Positions 54,863 to 63,823 of a stretch of DNA of 64,000 nt are shown here, piece by piece (position 1 is the first letter of the stretch; each line of letters opens with the position of its first letter). Under the pieces are notes generated by a model. That model was given only the letters and a program-made list of their open reading frames with translations. It was not told the DNA's origin and searched no databases. Where the stretch lies: positions 930,001 through 994,000 of the forward strand of contig NZ_LN879502.1 of the NCBI RefSeq assembly GCF_001499655.1, read 5' to 3'. The translations under genes and the position numbers were made by a program. The DNA is from Candidatus Protochlamydia naegleriophila. Its GTDB lineage: Bacteria > Chlamydiota > Chlamydiia > Chlamydiales > Parachlamydiaceae.

Positions 54863-55675
54863 ATGAAATGGCGGTATCTGCTATGGACTGCTTTAATCAA
54901 CCTATTCACAATCATCCAGGTTAATAGTATTTTAGCTGATAATGTACAAGTATCTAACGCGCAACAAAATGTGGATTCACAAGCGCAAACAATGCTCAAT
55001 CAGGCGCTTAACTTTGCAAGGGGGCATCGGGAATTTAAAGATGTGTTTTTTAAAGAGCACGAGCAAGAGTTTGTCCGGTTGGTGGAGGAGGGGCAAGATC
55101 CCCATACTCTTTTTATTGGCTGCAGCGATTCACGCATGGTCCCAGATTTAATTTTAGGAACGCGTCCTGGCGACTTATTCGTCGTTCGCACGGCGGGAAA
55201 TTTTGTTCCTCCTTACGATGAAAAGGGGGACGATGGGGTCTCTGCGACTATTCAGTATGCTTTAGAGGTCTTAAATGTGAAGCACATTATCGTGTGCGGC
55301 CATTCGCATTGCGGGGCGATTAAAGGGCTCTTTCAAACAATAGACCCCACGACGCTTGGGATATTAAAGCGCTGGCTTCAATTTGGCGAAGAAGCGAAGC
55401 AAATGGCACTGAAGGTGGCCAAACCAGGCACCCCGGAAAAAGATTTATACAGCATTGCAGAACAGATTTCTGTGATCTATCAGCTCGAACATATTCTGAC
55501 TTTCCCTGGCGTTAAAAAAAGAGTTGATGACGGTTCGCTCGTTTTACACGGATGGTATTATAAAATTGAAACGGGTGAAGTGACTTATTATGATCCGGAG
55601 GCGTATCAATTTAAGCCTTTGAGCAATTTGAAGCGCCAAAAACAAGCAGCCTCGCTGTCTCAGGCAAGAAAATAG
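54863..55675 (+). CDS. Exported beta-class carbonic anhydrase
   Basis: Zinc enzyme hydrating CO2 to bicarbonate. Seen in 270 residues: an N-terminal hydrophobic signal (WTALINLFTIIQVNSILA), then the beta-CA zinc motifs FIGCSDSRMVPD (Cys and the Asp-Arg dyad), HIIVCGHSHCGAIKGLF (His and Cys ligands), and GVSATIQYALEVL, FVVRTAGNFVPP. The signal peptide places it in the periplasm, unusual because most bacterial beta-CAs are cytoplasmic. AGGAGAAACTT lies before the ATG. A strong bidirectional terminator follows. Its role might be pH/bicarbonate handling in the host vacuole (inference). Confidence 0.93.
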   Translation: MKWRYLLWTALINLFTIIQVNSILADNVQVSNAQQNVDSQAQTMLNQALNFARGHREFKDVFFKEHEQEFVRLVEEGQDPHTLFIGCSDSRMVPDLILGTRPGDLFVVRTAGNFVPPYDEKGDDGVSATIQYALEVLNVKHIIVCGHSHCGAIKGLFQTIDPTTLGILKRWLQFGEEAKQMALKVAKPGTPEKDLYSIAEQISVIYQLEHILTFPGVKKRVDDGSLVLHGWYYKIETGEVTYYDPEAYQFKPLSNLKRQKQAASLSQARK

Positions 55676-55680
55676 TAAGG

Positions 55681-55716
55681 AAAGAGTGATAGCGACGTGT
55701 CTCTATCACTCTTTTT
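55681..55716. terminator. Bidirectional terminator between two convergent genes
   Basis: AAAGAGTGATAG (55681-55692) and CTATCACTCTTT (55703-55714) form a perfect 12-bp stem with a 10-base loop followed by a T-run on the plus strand; the reverse strand has a comparable but shorter run. It serves the carbonic anhydrase gene and the convergent DUF3604 gene. Confidence 0.9.
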
Positions 55717-55730
55717 AGACGTTTTAATTG

Positions 55731-57734
55731 CTATTCATCGTCTTCATCGAAGTCGTCGAAATCGTCCTCATCCTCATCGAAATCATCTTCAATGAGAACC
55801 TTTTTAGGTGCAATTTTTGGCACACTACGCTTGCTTTGGCTCTTGGGAAGCGAGGATAAAGGAATATAATCGACCCAGATAGGCGAGCTCCAGGCAATGT
55901 GACCATCTTCTTGTGTGACTCGCAAGTAGTAATAGACAAAAGGCGGTTTTTTATCCTTAGCGTCGATGCAGACTTTTTCTAGAGGGGTCAAATCGTCGTA
56001 GGTGAACTCGAAATGGTATTGATCGGGTTCATACAATTTGAGTACCTTGCCATTGCGGATGATTTCAACCGTTTTCAGTTTGGTTGTCCCTGCCACGTAG
56101 CCGGATAGATGGCGATTGACTGCCAAGCCAGGCTTCTCGGCCGTGCTGATTTCTTTTCCCATGCTGACGCCAGCCAAATAAAGGCCGACAATCATCCGCT
56201 CGCCAGTTGTTGCATAGCAAGAACGCTGATAAAGCGCTTCTGCCAATGCTTCTCGTGAATGGGTTGGGGCAATGATGGCCGTTAGACCAGGAGAGTACTG
56301 TTCTTGCTCGCTTTCATATAGATCGGCATAAATGCCTCTGTCATCTAATCCTCCAGCTACAAATCCAAAGCGGCAGTTGCGCTGCAGAGCCTTTTGAATG
56401 GATCCTTCGGTAGTCTCTTGGACGCCAGACGAGCCGCTTGAAGCGATAGGGCGCGTATTGCCTTCTTTTTTGGTCATCTCCGATGATCCCCAGGCGTTGT
56501 AAATTTCTACCACACGCTCGTAATCGGGATCAAAGTTCTCAAAATTATACTCAAAGCCTTTTCCCATCGTAAAAGAAGGAATAGAAATCAATTCTTTCGG
56601 AGAATAGCTCTTGTGGATTTTCTTAAGCGTATTGCTCTTTAAATCTTTCTTACGCAGCAAAGGCTTGTTTTCTTTTGCATAGACAAACACTCTTGTGCCT
56701 TCGGATTTGCTTTCCCCTGACCATTGGAAGCCTAAAAATGTCGTAAATCGTTCATCTTCGTCGAAATCAGAGATGTTTTGGGTCATCATTTTCCAGGCGT
56801 CGTTAGAGGTCTCTTCCTGGCTTTCGAATGGAGAAACTGCATAGTAATTGAAGGCCTTGTCATCACGGAAGTGGCGCATGCAGCTTTCAATATTTTCTGT
56901 CGAGTCAAAGCGATCAGACTCACCATGCAATAGCCCCCAAAATAGATGGCGATTGTTTTCTGAAAAGCATCTGATTGGAGAAGAGCGGAAGATTTGCTTG
57001 GTGTGGCTATTCAAAAGTTGAATCGTGTAAACACCAGCTTCATTGAAATAAAGGTTGGGGAGGGCAATAAAACCCGTTTCTGGAACAAATAGTTTCCAGT
57101 TGAGATTTTCACGGAGATGCTCGTGCGATAATTCGATCAGAGTGTCTTCTGGAGCATTATTCGTCAAATTGCCAAATTCATCTTCAAAGCGCACGACAAC
57201 GTCAAAGCGCTTATTCTTGGCTACAAAAGAGGGAGTTAGAATGCGAATGTTGGCAAGTTCTCCTCCACGGATGTCCATCGAAAACATTTCAGGGTCGTCG
57301 TAGTGCCCTTTCCCTGTTGGATCAACGTAGAGAAGAAAGGGTTTTCTGCGCTGAGCCGTTGTTTGGGTGCGGATTGTAGCATTTTTTTTGCCCTGCTCTC
57401 CTTCTTTCGCTCCCAGGATGATGCTCAGATGCTCGCCAGCTTCGAGCGCATTTGGAAGAGTGAATTCGTAGAGAGGAGTAAAGCTGTCTGGAACTTCAAC
57501 TTCATTGGCTTGCAGCACTTTGCCATTTTCCATTATGGCGTAAATGACCCCTCCAGGCTTTTTTAAATTCACACTTGGAATCTGCCAGTCGATTTCTCTA
57601 CCCTTTGATTGTAAGTCGAATTTGATTCGAGCTCCTTTGGGTAAGGTGACAGAGGGGGTGTAAATAAATTTCCACGTTCTAGCTTCACCAGCTGATGCAA
57701 AAGTGGGATCACAATAACAGATAGATCGACGCAT
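55731..57734 (-). CDS. DUF3604-type protein with PHP-like fold, acidic tail
   Basis: Function uncertain. Seen in 667 residues: the start MRRSICYCDPTFASAGEARTW after AAAGGGAG, an early beta-rich region of about 270 residues, and then the DUF3604-like block LFWGLLHGESDRFDSTENIE followed by AFNYYAVSPFESQEE and DERFTTFLGFQWSG. Later blocks are YERVVEIYNAWGSSE, GLTAIIAPTHSREALAEALY and CYATTGERMIVGLYLAG, typical of DUF3604 proteins, which resemble PHP-superfamily metal-dependent hydrolases. The first motif reads WGLLHGE where WGDLHxH is common, so metal ligands may be altered. The C-terminus is an extreme acidic run (DDFDEDEDDFDDFDEDDE). No signal peptide or membrane span is seen. Convergent with the carbonic anhydrase gene. 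Confidence 0.75.
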   Translation of the reverse strand: MRRSICYCDPTFASAGEARTWKFIYTPSVTLPKGARIKFDLQSKGREIDWQIPSVNLKKPGGVIYAIMENGKVLQANEVEVPDSFTPLYEFTLPNALEAGEHLSIILGAKEGEQGKKNATIRTQTTAQRRKPFLLYVDPTGKGHYDDPEMFSMDIRGGELANIRILTPSFVAKNKRFDVVVRFEDEFGNLTNNAPEDTLIELSHEHLRENLNWKLFVPETGFIALPNLYFNEAGVYTIQLLNSHTKQIFRSSPIRCFSENNRHLFWGLLHGESDRFDSTENIESCMRHFRDDKAFNYYAVSPFESQEETSNDAWKMMTQNISDFDEDERFTTFLGFQWSGESKSEGTRVFVYAKENKPLLRKKDLKSNTLKKIHKSYSPKELISIPSFTMGKGFEYNFENFDPDYERVVEIYNAWGSSEMTKKEGNTRPIASSGSSGVQETTEGSIQKALQRNCRFGFVAGGLDDRGIYADLYESEQEQYSPGLTAIIAPTHSREALAEALYQRSCYATTGERMIVGLYLAGVSMGKEISTAEKPGLAVNRHLSGYVAGTTKLKTVEIIRNGKVLKLYEPDQYHFEFTYDDLTPLEKVCIDAKDKKPPFVYYYLRVTQEDGHIAWSSPIWVDYIPLSSLPKSQSKRSVPKIAPKKVLIEDDFDEDEDDFDDFDEDDE

Positions 57735-58059
57735 GTGAGACAGACTCCCTTTAGATCTTGAATTGAGGATATATTGCCCTATAAGCGTTTGTTTTTCAAG
57801 AGAAGAGAAAATTATCCATGTTGATCGAGTTAGAAATGATAGAGAATGTTTAAATGGGCCATTTATTTATCAATCTTTATTTAATCTTAATTTTTCTAAT
57901 TAATTAATAATACAAAAGTCTTTTTGTAATAAAAATTGTAAAAAAAATGCGTGATTGTGTAAAATCACTGTATTTTATGAAGTGAGTCGCTGAAGAAGGC
58001 TTGAATGTTGAGGGTAAAAAGAAGTTCGCTTTTCAGCTTTAGTTTAATAATAAAAAGAA
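57735..58059. other. AT-rich divergent intergenic region
   Basis: About 325 bases between the DUF3604 gene and the TPR gene, strongly AT rich around 57870-57960 (TTAATTAATAATAC). No gene or RNA was recognised; promoters for both flanking genes are expected here. Confidence 0.35.
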
Positions 58060-61000
58060 ATGGGATTTATGACTATACGATTTTATGATCACGATGAAGT
58101 GACTTATACGCAGCATTTTGCCGCTCGAAACCCGAATAAGGAAGTTAAAGAGAAAGAGCACAATGGCCGCATCTATCGGAAGTTGGGAACGACGCAAGAA
58201 GCGCGTTCCATTCTGTGGAGCATTGGGCAAGTCTTTAAAGGTATTTCTTGCGGTGTTATTGCTGTGATGACTTTACCCTTGTCGCTTTGTTGCAGACCCT
58301 CTAATTCGCATTCATGCTTTAAGGCTTTTCTTAAGTCTATAGAGCAGGCTTGGAGAAGAGAAGAGACTGTCAATGTGTATGTGTTAAGAGCTTTTGGGCG
58401 GCAACCTTTTTTTCAAGAATTAGCTGAGCGGGAGAGTGCTTCACGAGGGGATAATCCTAGGCCTCTAACGAATCCACTACTACCGCAAAGCCCAAGGCCT
58501 GTGCAAGAGACACTTCCTGATTCCCCCATACCGACTACTTTGCCTCTTTCATTCTCTGCTGATGAGCAAAATGTCGAAGCCGTTATGGAAATTGATAATC
58601 CTAGGCCTCTAATGAGTCCACTACTACCGCAAAGCCCAAGGTCTGTGCAAGAGACACTTCCTGATTCCCCCATACCGATTACTTCGCCTCTTTCCTTCTC
58701 TCCTGACGAGCAAAATATCGAAGCTGTTATGGAAGTGGTAGAAAAACGCTTTGAACATGGTAAAGATGAGTGGGAGAAAAAAGAGAATCGCAAAGAGGCG
58801 AATGATTTTTTGCGGGAGACTTTTGATTTGGTCGAAGAGTGGATTGAACATGCTCCGGCTAATTTTGAGAGGTCCCTTGCTTACGCTCGGCTTATAGATG
58901 ATTGGGATATGCCTCAGAAGGCTTACGAGATCTATTCGGCGATTGTAGAGAGAAATCCTGATAATTTAGCGATCAGAAAGGAAGCCATTAACTTTTTGGG
59001 AAAACGAGCTTTTATTAAAGACTTGCTTTCCCATTTAGAAGCGTTTTTAGCACTTGAGCCAAATGATAGTGATATGCGGTTCCATTATGGCGAACTCTTG
59101 TACAAAGAATACGAAATTGAAAAGGCTGCAGAGCAGTGTAAACAACTGCTGGCATCAAATGCAGACGATGTAGCGGCCCTCTTCTTACATGCAAGATGCT
59201 TGGGGAGAATGGATGCCCCACTTCAAGCTTGCAGCGAGCTCGAAAAAGCGATCGCTCTTGCCCCTGAAAACAGCGCACTCAGGTTCGAATATGCAACAAT
59301 TCTAGAGCAGCAAGATTCTCCAGAAGCGAAAGAACAGTATGAAAAGGCATTGGAGTTAGCACCTCTCAATGTAGACATTCGAGATAGTTATTTGCATTTA
59401 TTGAGAGGGCTAAATCTTAGCGCTGAAATTATTCGAGTTTGTGAAGAAGGATTCCAGCTACCTATTGATTCCGGAAATTTTGAAGGAATTTATTGCACGG
59501 CCTTGAATGAGCAAGGAGAGGTTGAAAAACTTCGACGCTATTGCCAGCAGCGCTTAAATGAAGAGCCTGGAGCTTGTGCTATTCGCACCATTTACGCTCA
59601 AGTGTTATTAGAACAAGATGAAGAAGAAGAGGCTGCTCAGCAGTTTTCTATGATTTTGGAGCATGAGCCCAATGATATGGGCGCATTAAGTGCTTATTAC
59701 GAACTATTGATGAGCTTGGGTGAGGGTGGGAAAATCAGTTTATATCATCAAAAGCGAGTGGAAGATGGAGTGAATAGTATTGATGGGCAGCTTGTTTATG
59801 CCTGTTCATTAATAAGCCTCGAAGAATTTGAGGCGGCTGAAGTTCAGCTTCGCGATCTTTTAGGGAAAATTTCACCCAATAGCTATCAGAGAAGATCTAT
59901 TGAGAATCAATATTTTGAAGTATTAAAAGACTTAGGACGAAGCGAGATAATTGAGCAATCCATTCAAAGTATTATCCAGCAAAATCCTAATGATTTTAAA
60001 GGGCATGAACAGCTGGCCGATTTTTGGAATGAACAGCAGCGATTAGACAAAGCCATTGAGGTGGTTGAAGCTTTTCTTGCCCGTTTTCCCGATAGTCTTG
60101 GGGCTCGTAGAAAGCTCATGGAGCTATTGGAACAGGCTGGGGAGTTTGAAAAGTTAAGAGAGTGCTATGAAATGCATTTAAACCTCGCTCCTAGCGATGT
60201 CTATCTGCGAAGGAAATATGGTGATTTGTTAGCCCGTTTAAACAGGCATGAGGAAGCTGCTGAACAGTATAGGCAAGCCTTAGAATGCAATTTTTCTGAT
60301 TACTATCTTATGACATATGTTGCGCTCTTAAAGCGAATAAACAAAGCCGGCGAGATCCCTCTTTTCTATGAAAAGGCTTTGGGACAAAATGTCAACAACC
60401 ATGAAATGCGCTCTAGCTATGCTAAATATTTGGCTGGCGAGGGCAAATTTGCTGAAGCCGCCGAACAGTATGAAATGCTATTGGAGACAGGAACGGGGAG
60501 TGCAATTAGAGTAGAGTTTGCCAGAGTTTTAATTGAACTGAATAGGCAGGAAGAAGCTGTAGAGCAGTACAAGCAAGTGTTGAATTCTACACCTGCACGT
60601 TTTTATTCTTACGATGAATACTTTAAATTATTGAACGATTTGAATCGCATTGAAGAAGTAGAGATCGGTTATAGCATCCTAATTGAGTCTAAACAAGAGC
60701 ATGTGCGCGAGAGTTATGCGTTGTGGTTAAAGGGTCAAAACAGGCTTGCGGAGGCTGCTGAACAATTCAGGGAGGTTTTAAAGTCCGATCCTTTATATTT
60801 TAACCATAAACCTTACTTGGAGGTGTTGGAGGCGTTGAATCAGTTTGATGAAATCGACCAATTCTTTCAGCAAAAAATCCAGAATAGTGAAGAGCCTCTT
60901 GATGCACGCATGAATTATGCCAACTATTTAAGAGAACACAATAGGTTTGATGAGGAAGAAGTGCAATTGAAGCTTTGCGTAGAGGCAGATCTGAAGAGTT

Positions 61001-61674
61001 ATTATGCTAGAGGCCAATATATCGATCTTTTGCGCGAGCGAGGAAAGATCGATCAGATAGATCGATTCTATTTAGAAGCAATCGAAAAATCTAAAGAAAG
61101 TGATGAGAATTTTAAGTTTGAATTGCTATATGACTACATCAAATTCTTGAGTCAGGAAGGGAAGCCAGAAGAAGCTGCTCGCTGGTGCCTTCGGGTTGCT
61201 GAAAGCCATCCAATGACAGAATGGGTGTGGAACTTAATGTGTGACCTTTTTGCCGAGTTAGGACGATTGCCTGATCTTGATGGCTATTATCGAAAAGCCC
61301 TCAATAAGAATTCAGGCAATCTAGCTGCTCGTTTAGGATATATCCACTATTTGCGGCTAGAGAAAAGGAAAGGTGAGGCCGAATTGCAGTGTAAAGAGAG
61401 TCTAAGAATTGATCCTAGCGCTGTTTCTGTCCGCAAGTCATATGTTAATTTTCTCTCCCGAGAAGGCCGCTATGCTGATGCCATACAACAATGCGAAGAG
61501 GGATTGAAGCAAGATCCAAATAGTCGAGCTGGCGCTCTTGAAAATCTGCGCCCTGACTATGCTTCTGTGTTGGTTGAAGCAGGCTTTAAAGACAAAGCAG
61601 CCGAGCAGTATCGCATTTTGATAGATCAAGGATACTCTTACTACCAATGGAATCTCGACCGGTTGGAAAAGTAA
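58060..61674 (+). CDS. Large TPR-repeat protein with a proline-rich tandem duplication
   Basis: Function unknown; probable protein-interaction scaffold. Seen in 1204 residues: an N-terminal part with a hydrophobic segment (VFKGISCGVIAVMTLPLSLCC, about residues 58-78) that may anchor it; residues 131-226 hold two 48-residue Pro/Ser-rich copies (NPRPLTNPLLPQSPRPVQET and NPRPLMSPLLPQSPRSVQET); and then, from about residue 270 to the end, some 25 TPR units of 34-36 residues with the usual pattern (AAEQYRQALECN, AKYLAGEGKFAEAAEQYEML). The start is either ATG 58060 or 58069, no strong Shine-Dalgarno. TPR-rich proteins of amoeba-associated bacteria are common effector or chaperone candidates (known trend). 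The 3' end overlaps an antisense pseudogene. Confidence 0.82.
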   Translation: MGFMTIRFYDHDEVTYTQHFAARNPNKEVKEKEHNGRIYRKLGTTQEARSILWSIGQVFKGISCGVIAVMTLPLSLCCRPSNSHSCFKAFLKSIEQAWRREETVNVYVLRAFGRQPFFQELAERESASRGDNPRPLTNPLLPQSPRPVQETLPDSPIPTTLPLSFSADEQNVEAVMEIDNPRPLMSPLLPQSPRSVQETLPDSPIPITSPLSFSPDEQNIEAVMEVVEKRFEHGKDEWEKKENRKEANDFLRETFDLVEEWIEHAPANFERSLAYARLIDDWDMPQKAYEIYSAIVERNPDNLAIRKEAINFLGKRAFIKDLLSHLEAFLALEPNDSDMRFHYGELLYKEYEIEKAAEQCKQLLASNADDVAALFLHARCLGRMDAPLQACSELEKAIALAPENSALRFEYATILEQQDSPEAKEQYEKALELAPLNVDIRDSYLHLLRGLNLSAEIIRVCEEGFQLPIDSGNFEGIYCTALNEQGEVEKLRRYCQQRLNEEPGACAIRTIYAQVLLEQDEEEEAAQQFSMILEHEPNDMGALSAYYELLMSLGEGGKISLYHQKRVEDGVNSIDGQLVYACSLISLEEFEAAEVQLRDLLGKISPNSYQRRSIENQYFEVLKDLGRSEIIEQSIQSIIQQNPNDFKGHEQLADFWNEQQRLDKAIEVVEAFLARFPDSLGARRKLMELLEQAGEFEKLRECYEMHLNLAPSDVYLRRKYGDLLARLNRHEEAAEQYRQALECNFSDYYLMTYVALLKRINKAGEIPLFYEKALGQNVNNHEMRSSYAKYLAGEGKFAEAAEQYEMLLETGTGSAIRVEFARVLIELNRQEEAVEQYKQVLNSTPARFYSYDEYFKLLNDLNRIEEVEIGYSILIESKQEHVRESYALWLKGQNRLAEAAEQFREVLKSDPLYFNHKPYLEVLEALNQFDEIDQFFQQKIQNSEEPLDARMNYANYLREHNRFDEEEVQLKLCVEADLKSYYARGQYIDLLRERGKIDQIDRFYLEAIEKSKESDENFKFELLYDYIKFLSQEGKPEEAARWCLRVAESHPMTEWVWNLMCDLFAELGRLPDLDGYYRKALNKNSGNLAARLGYIHYLRLEKRKGEAELQCKESLRIDPSAVSVRKSYVNFLSREGRYADAIQQCEEGLKQDPNSRAGALENLRPDYASVLVEAGFKDKAAEQYRILIDQGYSYYQWNLDRLEK
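58450..58737 (+). repeat. 144-bp tandem duplication in the TPR gene
   Basis: Copy 1 begins at 58450 and copy 2 at 58594, both starting GATAATCCTAGGCCTCTAA. The unit is 144 bases (48 codons), in frame, about 90 percent identical by eye, encoding the proline-rich segment NPRPL...PDEQN. It indicates recent in-frame expansion, a likely length-variable site between strains. Confidence 0.85.
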
Positions 61675-62185
61675 GTTCTCCATTACTTCCACCTTCTTTT
61701 AAGAGGGTGGGAGTAAGCAGTCTTAAACGCGATTTTCTACATGGAATCGCTGTATCATTTTCATCTCTCTCAGCTATGGCAGCGAGAATCTCTTTTGTGA
61801 ATTCTTCTTTGAGTGCATTTTTTAGCATCACACCTCCGCCCATCACCGTTCCTCCTGTCAGGGCAAAGGTAGCAAAGCTGTTTAATCCCGCTCCCACGGC
61901 ATAAATAACTGGATTTTGTTGCCCAGCTACCATTAGCCCTTGCCCTGCAGCCCAAATGGCGCCTGTAGAGAGAAAAAGGACCGCTCAGTTGTTTTGGGTG
62001 AAGGGAGCTGCTCATTGATGAATTGGGTCACAGCTGTAAAGCAACGGTAGATCTTGGGAGTTTTGCAAGGCGTGCTGGGCGACGATTTGAATGGCTGAAG
62101 AAGATGGAGAATCTGCTTGAGTTTACAACCGATTGAGTTGATTGATGTCCAATTCCTCAAAATTTGATATACGGGCTACATCCAT
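61586..62185 (-). pseudogene. Decayed membrane-protein gene with three in-frame stops
   Basis: On the minus strand ATG 62185 has a fine ribosome-binding site (AAAAAGGAGGAACC) and reads MDVARISNFEELDINQLNRL before TAA. The same frame continues as sensible protein (QADSPSSSAIQIVAQHALQN, LYSCDPIHQ) with TGA at two more places, then GAIWAAGQGLMVAGQQNP and a glycine-rich hydrophobic stretch SFATFALTGGTVMGGGVM, finishing at a stop at 61586, inside the 3' end of the TPR gene. Frame was kept by triplet counting across all three stops. No frameshift is needed. The remaining open part (61586-61933) could still be translated from ATG 61933 as a 115-residue protein. Family unknown; the hydrophobic glycine-rich stretch is like that in the 530-residue protein at 44.7 kb only in general style. 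Confidence 0.7.
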
Positions 62186-62216
62186 GGTTCCTCCTTTTTA
62201 AAGGAGGGTGAAACTT

Positions 62217-62248
62217 GGTTTTTCCGGCGAATCGACACCAGAAAAACC
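62217..62248 (-). terminator. Hairpin downstream of rny
   Basis: GGTTTTTC (62217-62224) pairs with GAAAAACC (62241-62248), with two extra G-C pairs inside and a 16-base loop, about 16 bases after the rny stop on the minus strand. A U-tail is absent. A second inverted repeat CCTCCTTT/AAAGGAGG just beyond overlaps the pseudogene ribosome-binding site. Confidence 0.45.
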
Positions 62249-62263
62249 TGTGCTCATAGATTG

Positions 62264-63823
62264 TCAGACTGCGTATTCGACAACGCGCTTTTCGCGTATG
62301 ACGGTGACTTTGATTTTGCCTGGATAGCTGAGCTCTTGTTCGATGCGCTTAGTTAAGTCGCGAGCTAGATTGATGACGCCTGCATCGTCGATCTGATCGG
62401 GGAGGACGACAATGCGTATTTCACGTCCCGCTTGCATAGCATAGGCTTTGTCGACCCCGGCAAATTCTAAGGCGATGTCTTCGAGCTTTCTCAATCGCTT
62501 GATGTACTCTTCAACAGCTTCGATGCGAGCTCCTTCTCGAGAGGCTGAAATGGCATCGGCTGCGCTGCAAAGATCGGCTTCAATGGTTAAAGGCGGCATT
62601 TCATGGTGGTGACAGCCAATGCCATTGGCAACCTCTTTGCTTTCGCCAAATTTGAGGGCGAGGTCATGTCCGATGACGGCATGCGAACCTTCAATCTCAT
62701 GGGTAACGGCTTTACCCATATCGTGCAAGAGTCCAATTCTTTTTGCTAAACGGATATCTAAGCCAAGCTCGGCTGCCATGAGGCCCATTAAATGGGAAAC
62801 TTCCAACGAATGGTCTAGTACATTTTGTCCATAGCTATAGCGGAATTTAAGCTTGCCAAGCAAGTTGATGATTTCTGGATGCAAATTCATCGCTCCTGCG
62901 CGAAGAGCCGCATCTTCCCCATACTGCTTGATTTGCTTGTGCACATTAATCGTCGCTTTTTCTACTACCTCTTCAATGCGCGTAGGATGAATGCGGCCAT
63001 CCTGCACGAGTTCCGTTAAGGCAGTCTTGGCTACATGCTTTCTTACAGGATCAAAGCCTGAGAGGACAACGGCTCCAGGGGTGTCGTCAATGATGAAGTT
63101 GATGCCGGTTTCTCGCTCCAGGGCGCGAATATTGCGTCCCTCCCGCCCGATGATGCGCCCTTTCATTTCCTCGTTTGGAATGGCTACGGTGCATACAGTA
63201 GATTCAGATGCGCACGAAACTGCTAAACGATTAATGGCGGTGGCAATAATGGTAGAGGCTTGTTTTCCAGCTTCTTCTTCTGCTTCTTTTTTGATGCGGC
63301 GAATGAGATTGGCAGCATCCGTTTTAACCTCGTTAGTCAGTCTTGATAGCAGCATTTCCTTGGCCTCAGACGAACTGAGACCCGAGGCTTTTTCCAAGAC
63401 GGCGACGAGTTTGGCATGCGTTTCAGTCGCCTGCCTTTTTTCTTCATCGACTTGTGCCTTGCGCCCGATTAAGACAGCCTCGCGCTTTTCAATGTCTGAA
63501 AGCTTTTTCTCGACGAGATTCATCCGGCTTTCGAGTTTATCTTCCCGCTGCTTGAGCCTCTCATCCTCGCGCTGAATTTTCTTCCGCTCTTGTTGCCAAA
63601 CTTGCTCAAGATCCCGTTGCTGCTCAACTTGTTTTTGTTTGATGCCAAGTTCGTTGAGCCTTCTCATCTCTGTGGCTTCTTGCTCTGCTCGGTTAATAAT
63701 GTCTACCGAAAGCCGCTTTACCCCGCCAAGGGCGAACCTGTGATAGGCCCAAAAGGCTAAAGCCCCTATAGCACTGCCAATCAGGAAGAGCAGGAGGTAA
63801 AGGGCTATTTGAGTTTCATTCAT
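62264..63823 (-). CDS. rny: Ribonuclease Y
   Basis: Membrane-anchored endoribonuclease initiating mRNA decay (RNase Y/YmdA family). Seen in 519 residues: an N-terminal membrane span (YLLLFLIGSAIGALAFWAYH), a coiled coil of about 120 residues (QQERKKIQREDERLKQREDK), a KH domain with EEMKGRIIGREGRNIRALER, DDTPGAVVLSGFDPVRKHVA, and the HD domain with LLHDMGKAVTHEIEGSHAVIGHD (catalytic His-Asp), plus HHHEMPPLTIEADL. Length matches Bacillus RNase Y (520). Known as a central RNA-decay enzyme in many Gram-positives; its presence here means this chlamydia has an RNase Y-type decay pathway. Upstream sequence to the window edge holds no other gene. Confidence 0.97.
   Translation of the reverse strand: MNETQIALYLLLFLIGSAIGALAFWAYHRFALGGVKRLSVDIINRAEQEATEMRRLNELGIKQKQVEQQRDLEQVWQQERKKIQREDERLKQREDKLESRMNLVEKKLSDIEKREAVLIGRKAQVDEEKRQATETHAKLVAVLEKASGLSSSEAKEMLLSRLTNEVKTDAANLIRRIKKEAEEEAGKQASTIIATAINRLAVSCASESTVCTVAIPNEEMKGRIIGREGRNIRALERETGINFIIDDTPGAVVLSGFDPVRKHVAKTALTELVQDGRIHPTRIEEVVEKATINVHKQIKQYGEDAALRAGAMNLHPEIINLLGKLKFRYSYGQNVLDHSLEVSHLMGLMAAELGLDIRLAKRIGLLHDMGKAVTHEIEGSHAVIGHDLALKFGESKEVANGIGCHHHEMPPLTIEADLCSAADAISASREGARIEAVEEYIKRLRKLEDIALEFAGVDKAYAMQAGREIRIVVLPDQIDDAGVINLARDLTKRIEQELSYPGKIKVTVIREKRVVEYAV

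Noticed and set aside
61933-62185. Selenocysteine or stop-readthrough explanation for the TGA codons
   Set aside because: One of the stops is TAA, no SECIS-like element was seen, and the simplest reading is a pseudogene.
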